A stretch of DNA of 64,000 bases. Origin: Kordia sp. (GTDB lineage Bacteria > Bacteroidota > Bacteroidia > Flavobacteriales > Flavobacteriaceae). Numbering within the stretch: the stretch's first letter is position 1; every line of letters begins with the position of its first letter. Positions 34,534 through 42,500 of this stretch are shown here, in pieces. The translations under genes were made by a program, and so were the position numbers. The stretch is taken from NCBI GenBank assembly GCA_002733415.1, contig NVVR01000001.1, positions 196,493-260,492 on the forward strand, written 5' to 3'. The notes under the pieces were generated by a model. The model was not told where the DNA came from. It did no database searches and saw only the letters and a list, made by a program, of their open reading frames with translations.

Positions 34534-34869
34534 TTACATTTCTAATTTATTTACTTTATTCATCATTTGTACTCCATGCACTAAAGTAGCACCACTTTTG
34601 ATAGCTGCACCAACATGTAATGCTTCCATCATTTCTTCTTTAGTGATACCACGTTGTAAACCATCTTGGGTGTACGCATCAATACAATACGGGCATTGTT
34701 CAGTGTGAGCAACAGCTAAGGCAATTAATGACTTTTCACGAGCACTTAATGCGCCTTCCTCAAACACCTTTCCATAGTAGTCAAAAAACTTGTTTCCAAG
34801 TTCCTCATTCCATTCTGTTATTTTTCCAAATTTTCTTAAATCTGCCGGGTCGTAGTATGTTTTTGCCAT
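34534..34869 (-). CDS. AhpD/carboxymuconolactone decarboxylase-like protein of the arsenosugar cluster
   Basis: The 111-residue protein has the CMD fold with redox CxxC: TEQCPYCIDAYTQDG (Cys about 58 and 61), followed by a helix ending GAAIKSGATLVHG. Cluster-linked members are labelled peroxidase-like proteins associated with arsenosugar biosynthesis. It could reduce an arsenic intermediate or a partner disulfide; that is inference. It is the first gene of the minus-strand arsenosugar run, 164 bases before ArsS, and it diverges from YgiQ. Confidence 0.88.
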   Translation of the reverse strand: MAKTYYDPADLRKFGKITEWNEELGNKFFDYYGKVFEEGALSAREKSLIALAVAHTEQCPYCIDAYTQDGLQRGITKEEMMEALHVGAAIKSGATLVHGVQMMNKVNKLEM

Positions 34870-34956
34870 GTAAATATCTATTGGTTAGGTTGTAGACGAA
34901 TAGTAAATGTAAGTCTTACAAGCGAAAATTAAAATTTATATGTCGTATAAATAGTT

Positions 34957-34964
34957 TACTTTTG
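34957..34964 (+). promoter_or_regulatory. -7 element 4 bases before the YgiQ start codon
   Basis: TACTTTTG matches TAnnTTTG, and its end is only 4 bases from the ATG at 34969. If used, the transcript would start at or almost at the start codon, making the mRNA leaderless or nearly so. Confidence 0.5.
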
Positions 34965-34968
34965 CAAA

Positions 34969-36963
34969 ATGACGAATGAACTAAGGCTATCAGACTGGTT
35001 ACCAACGACTAACAAGGAGGTTAAGATCCGTGGTTGGGAAGAACTGGACGTAATATTATTTAGTGGAGATGCGTATGTGGATCATCCATCTTTTGGGCCT
35101 GCTGTAATTGGTAGGATTATAGAAGATTGTGGTTTGCGTATCGCTATTGTCCCGCAGCCTTCTGTAACAGATAACTTGCAGGATTTCACGAAATTAGGAA
35201 AACCAAATATGTTTTTTGCGGTTACCTCGGGTACGATGGATTCTATGGTAAGTAATTATACAGCTTCTAAGAAACAACGTGATAAAGATGCATATACACC
35301 TAACGGTGATAAAGGATTACGTCCTGATTATGCCACCTCAGTATATTCTAGAATATTAAAAGAAAAGTTTCCAGATACGCCAATTATTATTGGTGGTATT
35401 GAAGCATCCTTACGTCGTGTAACACACTATGATTATTGGAGTGATAAATTATCTCCAGATATTCTAACCACTTCAAATGCTGATTTATTGGTGTATGGAA
35501 TGGGGGAGCAGCCTTTGCGTGATGTAATTGATTTATTGAAAAAAGGAGTTCCTTTTTCATCATTGAAAACAGTTAAGCAGACTGCGTATTTACAAGATAA
35601 GTCAGAAGAATTACAGAAAAACAAGAATTGGGAAGCAGTTACTATTGCGTCTCATGAGGTGTGTTTGTCTGATAAAAAGATTTTTGCATCTAATTTCAAA
35701 GTAATAGAACAGGAGTCTAATAAAACTTACGGAAATAGAATAATCCAAGAAGTAGGGAATAATAGATTGGTGATCAATCCACCCTATCCTACCATGACTG
35801 AGAAAGAAATTGACAGTTCTTTTGACTTGCCATATACACGATTACCGCATCCGAAATACAATAAACGAGGGCCGATTTCTGCTTTCGAGATGATTAAGTT
35901 TTCGATAAACATTCATAGAGGGTGTTTTGGAGGATGTAGTTTTTGTACAATCTCAGCGCATCAAGGGAAGTTTATAGCAAGTAGGAGTAAAGAGTCTATC
36001 ATGAAAGAGGTAGATACTGTTGCTAATATGAAAGATTTCAAAGGGTACTTTTCTGATATAGGTGGGCCGTCGGCAAACATGTATAAAATGAAAGGAAAGG
36101 TGCAATCGATTTGTGACAAGTGTGTAGCGCCATCATGTATTAACCCTGTTATCTGTAGTAATTTAGATACCTCACATAAGCCATTAACGGATATTTACCA
36201 GTCGGTAGATAAGCATCCTAAGGTAAAGAAATCATTTATTGGAAGTGGAATTCGTTATGATATGTTGGTGCCGGAATTTAATAAAAATGCTGATCCAAAA
36301 GAATTAGAAGAATATACAGAAGAAGTGTTGACGAAGCACGTTTCTGGGCGATTAAAAGTTGCACCAGAGCATACTTCGGATCCAGTATTGAAATTGATGC
36401 GTAAGCCATCATTTTCAAATTTCCATCAGTTTAAAAAGCTCTTTGATAAAATTAATATCAAGAAGAAATTAAACTTACAATTGATCCCTTATTTTATATC
36501 GAGTCATCCAGCAAGTGAGTTGGAGGACATGGCTAATTTAGCCGCTGAAACTAAGGATATGGGGTTCAAGTTGGAGCAAGTGCAAGGGTTTACACCAACA
36601 CCAATGACGGTTGCTACGGTAATTTATTACAGTGGATATCATCCGTATACCTTAAAGAAAATGAAGACTCCTAGGACAAAACAGGAGAAAGAGGATCAGC
36701 ATCGTTTTTTCTTTTGGTACAAACCGGAGAATCAAAAGTGGATTCGTAATTCATTGAAAAAAGTTGGTCGTTTTGATTTGATCGATCGTTTGCTTCCGAA
36801 AGAGGATGAATTAAAAAAGGATTCTTTTAAGAAAGGTCATTCGAACTCAGGGTCTAAAAAGAAAGGATTTGTAAGTGTGATGCCTAAAGAGGATGAAAAG
36901 AAATGTGGTTTTAAAGGGAAATCAAAAGACAAAAAGAAATATAAAAAGAAACGAAGAAGGTAG
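34969..36963 (+). CDS. YgiQ-family radical SAM protein
   Basis: The 664-residue protein has the UPF0313/YgiQ layout: an N-terminal cobalamin-binding-like domain beginning SDWLPTTNKEV (about 8-18) with LFSGDAYVDHPSFGPAVIGR, then the radical SAM site CFGGCSFCTISAHQGK (about 318-333, CxxxCxxC). A C-terminal domain follows, ending in a Lys-rich tail of about 55 residues. An extra Cys set (CDKCVAPSCINPVIC, about 380-395) is typical of the family. The substrate is unknown. The conserved N-terminus supports the ATG at 34969. Confidence 0.92.
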   Translation: MTNELRLSDWLPTTNKEVKIRGWEELDVILFSGDAYVDHPSFGPAVIGRIIEDCGLRIAIVPQPSVTDNLQDFTKLGKPNMFFAVTSGTMDSMVSNYTASKKQRDKDAYTPNGDKGLRPDYATSVYSRILKEKFPDTPIIIGGIEASLRRVTHYDYWSDKLSPDILTTSNADLLVYGMGEQPLRDVIDLLKKGVPFSSLKTVKQTAYLQDKSEELQKNKNWEAVTIASHEVCLSDKKIFASNFKVIEQESNKTYGNRIIQEVGNNRLVINPPYPTMTEKEIDSSFDLPYTRLPHPKYNKRGPISAFEMIKFSINIHRGCFGGCSFCTISAHQGKFIASRSKESIMKEVDTVANMKDFKGYFSDIGGPSANMYKMKGKVQSICDKCVAPSCINPVICSNLDTSHKPLTDIYQSVDKHPKVKKSFIGSGIRYDMLVPEFNKNADPKELEEYTEEVLTKHVSGRLKVAPEHTSDPVLKLMRKPSFSNFHQFKKLFDKINIKKKLNLQLIPYFISSHPASELEDMANLAAETKDMGFKLEQVQGFTPTPMTVATVIYYSGYHPYTLKKMKTPRTKQEKEDQHRFFFWYKPENQKWIRNSLKKVGRFDLIDRLLPKEDELKKDSFKKGHSNSGSKKKGFVSVMPKEDEKKCGFKGKSKDKKKYKKKRRR

Positions 36964-37009
36964 GTTGGTTTGTAGTTGTTAGTTAAGGAGCTATAAAACA
37001 TAATAGCGC

Positions 37010-37146
37010 CGTTACTTCAAGTGAGATTTTTGGAATACAATGGGAAAACATTTTGGTTTGCCCTCAACTTGATTGGGGGTCGAGAAGTTTTAGTTCTCGA
37101 TACAATTTTCATTACACTACGCTACATAAAAAATTCTCGAACTGAC
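37010..37146. repeat. R2 palindromic repeat, intergenic copy
   Basis: Its ends read GTTACTTCAAGTGAGATTTT and AATTCTCGAACTGAC, and an inner hairpin TCGAGAA-GTTTTAG-TTCTCGA is followed by TACAATTTTC. The pieces ACTTCAAGTGA, TTCTCGATACAA and TCGAACTGAC match those of the copy inside the glycosyltransferase gene (26720-26823). Confidence 0.65.
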
Positions 37147-37171
37147 AATGTTAATTGAGTGTCAGGCAAAC

Positions 37172-37212
37172 AAAAAAGAGCAAATTGTAAAGTTTTACAA
37201 TTTGCTCTTTTT
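37172..37212. terminator. Convergent terminator for YgiQ and SPOR genes
   Basis: A perfect 14-bp stem (GAGCAAATTGTAAA / TTTACAATTTGCTC) has a 2-base loop and is flanked by A6 and T runs, so it can work on both strands. Confidence 0.88.
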
Positions 37213-37255
37213 TGTTACTCAGTATGCAGTAAAGTGCTTCTAAGATTTTATTTTT

Positions 37256-37311
37256 GTCTAACGTCTAACGTCTAACGTCTAACGTCTAACGTCTAACGTC
37301 TAACGTCTAAC
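37256..37311. repeat. Tandem heptamer array (GTCTAAC)x8
   Basis: Eight perfect copies of GTCTAAC run without interruption. The last bases contain, on the minus strand, the final Arg codon and the TAG stop of the SPOR gene. There are no spacers, so it is not a CRISPR array. Confidence 0.95.
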
Positions 37312-37705
37312 GTTTACTATTCTTAGGTTTGATAACAAATGCACCCCCATATTCTTCACTAATTGCTACTAAAGCTCTGTCGGCATCAAGTTTATTTCTG
37401 AACTCTCCAACCTGAACCTTGTAATTAGGTGTTTCGTAAATGACATCTGATTTGAAGTCTGAAAACTTGCTTTTACACTTTTTTAATGTTTCTCTAGCGG
37501 TAGTTAGTGACCCGGAGATTACTTGTATTGTGTAGTGTGTTTTTAATTCGCCATTGATCAATAAGCGCTTGCGTTCTTTTAATAAACGTTCAATTTTTTC
37601 ATCTTGTTCAATGCTAACTGTTCCTTCTTGTGCGATGCTTTTTAAGCTAAAAAAAATAACGAAAACGATAGTTGTAACTGTTTTGATGTAGGGTAAGCTG
37701 CTCAT
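37307..37705 (-). CDS. SPOR-domain protein
   Basis: The 132-residue protein has a signal peptide (about 1-25), a short charged helix (about 32-52, KIERLLKERKRL), and a SPOR domain (about 57-130) starting HYTIQVISGSLTTARETLKK and reading YKVQVGEFRNKLDADRALVAI. SPOR domains bind denuded peptidoglycan at division sites, though in Bacteroidota many are periplasmic proteins of unknown role. The last codon and stop lie inside the heptamer array, so unit gain or loss could alter the C-terminus. A TACTTTTG element lies 18 bases upstream. Confidence 0.88.
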   Translation of the reverse strand: MSSLPYIKTVTTIVFVIFFSLKSIAQEGTVSIEQDEKIERLLKERKRLLINGELKTHYTIQVISGSLTTARETLKKCKSKFSDFKSDVIYETPNYKVQVGEFRNKLDADRALVAISEEYGGAFVIKPKNSKR

Positions 37706-37830
37706 AATGAATTGTCTTTATGCAAAAGTACATTTTCTGCTAGTTTTTACTTGGTGACTAATCTTATTTAGAATATCTATAAATTAGGATTAACATTTCT
37801 ATAACACTTAAAAATATCAATCTGAAATAG

Positions 37831-37838
37831 TATTTTTG
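37831..37838 (+). promoter_or_regulatory. Likely -7 element of the actABCDEF-coxBA operon
   Basis: TATTTTTG lies about 120 bases before the actA start codon. The leader after it contains a small hairpin (CCTGA/TCAGG, 37911-37928). The -33 TTG is not clear. Confidence 0.45.
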
Positions 37839-37958
37839 TCGGAACAATTTTTTCAAATATAATCGATTTTGTAGTTATACTTGAAAAAATCGTACCAAAA
37901 GCGAAAAAGTCCTGAGTTGTTTTTCAGGGAATACTAATAAATTATAGACACATTACAG

Positions 37959-39218
37959 ATGAAACAGGTGAAACACCGTAATTCAACTTCTAAAGTTCTA
38001 GGTTTTTGCTTAGCAGTTATGCTAGCATTTTCTACTTCTATTTTTGCTCAAGGCGATCCAGTCGCGGGTAAAGCATTGTTCAATTCCAATTGTGCGGCAT
38101 GTCATAAGCTTGATAAGAAGATGACAGGTCCTGCATTAAGAGGGGTTGTTGATCGTATAGATGATAAAGATTGGCTTTATAGCTGGATTCGTAACAGTGC
38201 GAAGATGGTTAAATCTGGAGATCCGTATGCGGTTAAAATATTTGCAGAGTATAATAACACTGCTATGACGGCATTTCCTCAGTTTTCTGATGCGGATATC
38301 GATAATATATTAGCGTATACATCAGCGCCTAAGCCTGTGTCTAAAGTTGCTGTCGCTTCAATTGGAAGTGATTCAAGTGATGATGGTGTTAGTGTTGATA
38401 TCGTATTAGGGCTTTTGGCTTTGATATTAGTAGTGTTGGCTGCCATGTTATTTATGGTGACAAAAACATTAGGTAATCTTGCGAAACAAGCTGGTGTTGA
38501 AGTTGAAAAAACAGATCCAATTTGGAAGCGTTTTGTGAAGAATCAATTTTTAGTATTGGTGTCGGTAATAGCATTCATGATGTTTGGTGCGTTCCATGTG
38601 TTCGGATTCTTTATGCAAGTAGGAGTTGATCAAGGGTATAAGCCAGTTCAGCCAATACATTTTTCTCATAAAATTCACGCTGGTGATAACGGAATTGATT
38701 GTAAGTATTGTCACTCAAATGCAAGAGTGAGTAAAACTTCTGGGATACCTGCTTTAAATGTGTGTATGAACTGTCATAAGACTATTACTGAAGTGGCTCC
38801 TGAAACAGCTGATGCAGATTATTCAAAAGATTTTTACGACAAACAAATCCAGAAGTTGTATAAGGCAACTGGATGGAGTGAAAGTGATCAAGCATATACA
38901 GGAACTCCTGAGCCAGTTAAATGGGTTAGAGTTCATAACTTGCCTGATTTTGCTTATTTCAATCACTCACAACATGTTACTGTAGGTGGTGTGGCTTGTC
39001 AGAAATGTCACGGTCCTGTAGAGGAGATGGAGATATTGGAGCAACATGAGCCATTAACTATGGGATGGTGTATCAATTGTCATCGTGATACAAACGTGAA
39101 AACTGAGGGTAATGAATATTACACGAAGATTCATGCAGAGTTAAAGAAAAAATATGGTGTGGACCAACTTACAGTCGCTCAAATGGGTGGATTGGAATGT
39201 GGAAAATGTCATTACTAA
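37959..39218 (+). CDS. actA: Alternative complex III multiheme cytochrome c, ActA
   Basis: The 419-residue protein has a signal peptide (about 1-30), an N-terminal class I cytochrome c domain with CAACH (45-49), two central hydrophobic segments (about 145-170 and 190-220), and a C-terminal multiheme part with five CxxCH sites: CKYCH, CMNCH, CQKCH, CINCH and CGKCH. That is six hemes, since the class I domain is fused to the pentaheme unit. ActA takes electrons from the quinol site toward cytochrome c. It begins the operon, with a likely promoter upstream. Confidence 0.93.
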   Translation: MKQVKHRNSTSKVLGFCLAVMLAFSTSIFAQGDPVAGKALFNSNCAACHKLDKKMTGPALRGVVDRIDDKDWLYSWIRNSAKMVKSGDPYAVKIFAEYNNTAMTAFPQFSDADIDNILAYTSAPKPVSKVAVASIGSDSSDDGVSVDIVLGLLALILVVLAAMLFMVTKTLGNLAKQAGVEVEKTDPIWKRFVKNQFLVLVSVIAFMMFGAFHVFGFFMQVGVDQGYKPVQPIHFSHKIHAGDNGIDCKYCHSNARVSKTSGIPALNVCMNCHKTITEVAPETADADYSKDFYDKQIQKLYKATGWSESDQAYTGTPEPVKWVRVHNLPDFAYFNHSQHVTVGGVACQKCHGPVEEMEILEQHEPLTMGWCINCHRDTNVKTEGNEYYTKIHAELKKKYGVDQLTVAQMGGLECGKCHY

Positions 39219-39233
39219 AACTTGTTTTAGTAG

Positions 39234-39251
39234 TTTCCGAGAAATCGGAAA
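39234..39251 (+). promoter_or_regulatory. Intercistronic GAAA-tetraloop hairpin
   Basis: TTTCCGA-GAAA-TCGGAAA forms a perfect 7-bp stem with a GNRA loop, 16 bases after actA. There is no T run, so it is more likely an RNA-stability or processing element than a terminator. The rest of the 124-base gap is AT-rich with a repeated ATTAAACGATT string. Confidence 0.45.
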
Positions 39252-39342
39252 TTTAAATAATAATTAAACGATTAAAAAATTAAACGATTGAAGGGAATAG
39301 GTTTTAATACTTTGAATTTTCAATCATTAAATTAAACTATAA

Positions 39343-42300
39343 ATGGCATCAAACAAAAAATACTGGAAAAGTGTTGAGGAGTTAGATACTAACTCAATTG
39401 TTGAGACGCTACAGCAAAGTGAATTTGTTGAAGAGATTCCAGTTGGAGATTTTTTAGGAGACAAAGAAACTCTTGAAGATTCGTCAACTACTCGTCGTGA
39501 TTTCCTTAAGTATGTTGGGTTCAGTACAGCTGCTGCGTCATTAGCTGCTTGTGAAGGTCCAGTGATTAAGTCAATACCTTATGTAGTACAGCCAGAGCAA
39601 ATTCGTCCTGGTGTTGCAGATTATTACGCAACTACTATTGCAAATGGGTATGATTTCGCTAGCGTATTAGTAAAAACAAGAGAGGGTCGTCCTATTAAAA
39701 TAGAGCCTAATAAAATGGCTGGTTCTAACGGAGGTACTTCAGCTCGTGTTCAAGCGTCAGTGTTATCATTATATGATAATATGCGTTTGAAGTCAGCAAA
39801 AGTGAATGGTGCTATTACTACATGGTCAAAGTTCGATGCTGATGTTACTAAAAAATTAACTGAGTTAAATGGAGCTGGAAAAGAAGTTGTGTTGTTAACA
39901 CAAACTTTTGCAAGTCCATCAACTACACGTTTGATTGCTGAATTTAAAGCAAAATACGGAAATGTGCGTCACGTAGTGTACGATTCAATATCTGAATCTG
40001 CTGCTTTAGATGCTTTTCAAGAAAAGTACGGTGAAAGAGGTTTAGCTGCTTATAATTTAGAAGATGCTGATGTAATTGTTTCTGTCGGAGCGGATTTCTT
40101 AGGAGATTGGCAAGGTGGAGGGCATGAAGGTGCTTATGCTAAAGGTAGAGTTCCTAAGAAAGGTAAAATGTCACGTCATGTACAGTTTGAGTCAAACATG
40201 AGTTTGTCTGGGGCTAATGCTGATTTACGTGTGCCTTTAACGCCATCACAACAAAAAGTTGCTTTAGCAAAACTATACGGTTATGTAACTGGAGGTTCTG
40301 TAGGAGGTAAATTACCTGCTAATATTGAGGCTGCTGTTAAAAAGACGGCTGCTGAATTAAAGAAAGCAGGAAGTAGAGCTGTTGTGTTAACAGGGATACA
40401 AGATAAAGGAGCGCAAGCGGTTTGTTTAGTAATAAATGAGGCGTTGGCAAGTAAAGCATTTAATACTGCTACTCCTGTAAAATTAAGACAAGGAAGTGAT
40501 GCTGCAATGAATCAATTAGTTGCTGATGTAAAATCAGGGAAAATTGGTGCGGTAATCATGGCTGGAGTTAATCCAGTATATACGTTAGCAAACGGTGAAG
40601 CGTTTGGTGATGCCTTAAAAAAGGTTGACTTAACAGTGTCGTTTACAGAAAGAGAAGATGAAACTTCTGCATATGTAAGCTATTTAGGTGCTGCTCCTCA
40701 TTACTTAGAGTCATGGGGTGATGTAGAGTTCAAAAAAGGACACTACAGTTTAACGCAACCAACAATCAAGCCTTTATTTGATACTCGTCAATTCCAAGAT
40801 TCATTATTAAAATGGATGGGAAGTACTGAGTCATATTATACATACATCAAGTCAACTTGGTCAACAGGATTCTTAAGTGGGTCTTCTTGGAATAAAGCGT
40901 TGCATGATGGAGTTTTAGTAACACCTGTTGTAGCTGTTGATGCTCAAGAAGGTGATGTTGTTTCTTCTGAGGAAGCGCCAGTTTCTAATATAGGTTCAGC
41001 AGTTGCTAAATTAGCAAAAGCGACTTCTAAAGGAATGGAACTTACTTTGTATGCTAAAACAGGTATGGGTGATGGACAAATGGCAAACAACCCTTGGTTA
41101 CAAGAGTTTCCAGATCCATTAACTAGAGCTACTTGGGATAACTATATTACAATGTCACAAGCTGATGCTGATCGTTTAGGATTGAGTTTAGAGCAATCTA
41201 CATTCTTTACTGAAGCACGTCACGATGCAAATGGTGGATTGAACGGAACTTATGCTAATATTACTGTTAACGGAGTTACGCTTAAAGTGCCAGTGATGAT
41301 TCAACCAGGTCAAGCTGTTGGTTCTATAGGTATGGCGTTTGGTTACGGTAGAAAAGCTGGTTTAAAAACTGAAATGCAAACAGGTGTTAGTGCATATAAA
41401 TTATACGCTAATGCAAATACAATACAAAATGTAACAATTGAGGCGACTGAGGGTAAACATGAGTTTGCTTGTCTTCAATTGCACAATACTTTAATGGGTA
41501 GGGGGGATATCATAAAAGATACTACTTTAGAAGTGTTTAATACAAAAGACGCGAGAATTTGGAATCCTAAACCAATGGTTTCTAAGGATCACGTAATGAT
41601 TCCTGTGGATTCTCCAGATGCAGATTTATGGACGTCATTTGATCGTTCAATTGGTCATCACTTTAACTTATCAATCGACTTGAACTCATGTACCGGATGT
41701 GGTGCTTGTGTGGTTGCTTGTCATGCGGAGAACAATGTTCCTGTAGTTGGTAAAACAGAAGTGCGCAGATCAAGAGATATGCACTGGTTGCGTATTGATA
41801 GATATTATTCTTCTCAAGATTCATTTATTGGAGATGTTGAGAAAAAAGATAACATTACTGGATTAGGAAGTTCATTAGTCGAATTTGCTGAATTAGAAAA
41901 CCCTGCAGAAAATCCTCAGGTAGTTTTTCAACCTGTAATGTGTCAGCACTGTAATCACGCATCATGTGAAACAGTTTGTCCGGTAGCGGCAACTTCTCAC
42001 GGTCGTCAAGGTCAGAATCAAATGGCTTATAACCGTTGTGTAGGTACTCGTTACTGTGCTAACAACTGTGCGTACAAAGTACGTCGTTTCAACTGGTTCT
42101 TGTACAATGACAACGATGAGTTTGATTTCAATATGAATAATGACTTAGGGAAAATGGTATTGAACCCTGATGTAGTTGTTCGTTCTCGTGGAGTAATGGA
42201 AAAATGTTCTATGTGTATTCAAATGACGCAGAAAACAATCCTTGACGCGAAACGTGATGGTAGAGCAATTAAGGATGGAGAATTCCAAACTGCTTGTTCT

Positions 42301-42465
42301 AACGCATGTGAAACAGGAGCAATGACATTTGGAGATATAAATGATCACGATAGTGATGTTTATAAATTAAAGAATGATGAAAGAGCATATCACTTATTAG
42401 AGCACATTGGTACAGAACCAAATGTTGTGTATCATACTAAGGTGAGAAACTCAAACGAAGCATAA
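39343..42465 (+). CDS. actB: Alternative complex III iron-sulfur/molybdopterin-type subunit, ActB
   Basis: The 1040-residue protein fuses a molybdopterin oxidoreductase-like domain (about 75-740), without evident cofactor signature, to a 4Fe-4S domain (about 770-1020). A Tat-like motif RRDFLK (51-56) and a lipobox-like AASLAAC (Cys70) suggest Tat export and lipid anchoring. Cys sites include SCTGCGACVVACHAEN, CQHCNHASCETVCPV, CVGTRYCANNC and CSMCIQMT. In ACIII the clusters carry electrons between quinol site and hemes. Confidence 0.94.
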   Translation: MASNKKYWKSVEELDTNSIVETLQQSEFVEEIPVGDFLGDKETLEDSSTTRRDFLKYVGFSTAAASLAACEGPVIKSIPYVVQPEQIRPGVADYYATTIANGYDFASVLVKTREGRPIKIEPNKMAGSNGGTSARVQASVLSLYDNMRLKSAKVNGAITTWSKFDADVTKKLTELNGAGKEVVLLTQTFASPSTTRLIAEFKAKYGNVRHVVYDSISESAALDAFQEKYGERGLAAYNLEDADVIVSVGADFLGDWQGGGHEGAYAKGRVPKKGKMSRHVQFESNMSLSGANADLRVPLTPSQQKVALAKLYGYVTGGSVGGKLPANIEAAVKKTAAELKKAGSRAVVLTGIQDKGAQAVCLVINEALASKAFNTATPVKLRQGSDAAMNQLVADVKSGKIGAVIMAGVNPVYTLANGEAFGDALKKVDLTVSFTEREDETSAYVSYLGAAPHYLESWGDVEFKKGHYSLTQPTIKPLFDTRQFQDSLLKWMGSTESYYTYIKSTWSTGFLSGSSWNKALHDGVLVTPVVAVDAQEGDVVSSEEAPVSNIGSAVAKLAKATSKGMELTLYAKTGMGDGQMANNPWLQEFPDPLTRATWDNYITMSQADADRLGLSLEQSTFFTEARHDANGGLNGTYANITVNGVTLKVPVMIQPGQAVGSIGMAFGYGRKAGLKTEMQTGVSAYKLYANANTIQNVTIEATEGKHEFACLQLHNTLMGRGDIIKDTTLEVFNTKDARIWNPKPMVSKDHVMIPVDSPDADLWTSFDRSIGHHFNLSIDLNSCTGCGACVVACHAENNVPVVGKTEVRRSRDMHWLRIDRYYSSQDSFIGDVEKKDNITGLGSSLVEFAELENPAENPQVVFQPVMCQHCNHASCETVCPVAATSHGRQGQNQMAYNRCVGTRYCANNCAYKVRRFNWFLYNDNDEFDFNMNNDLGKMVLNPDVVVRSRGVMEKCSMCIQMTQKTILDAKRDGRAIKDGEFQTACSNACETGAMTFGDINDHDSDVYKLKNDERAYHLLEHIGTEPNVVYHTKVRNSNEA

Positions 42466-42500
42466 GTAAGAAAATTAATAAGTAATAATAAGTATAAGTT

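Larger units (their letters stand above)
36964..37306. other. Intergenic region built from repeats
   Basis: No gene is visible in these 343 bases. In order they hold an R2-type palindromic repeat (37010-37146), a strong convergent terminator (37172-37212) and most of a heptamer array (37256-37311). Confidence 0.75.

Noticed and set aside
37256..37311. Heptamer array considered as CRISPR
   Set aside because: Units are 7 bases with no spacers, and there are no cas genes nearby.
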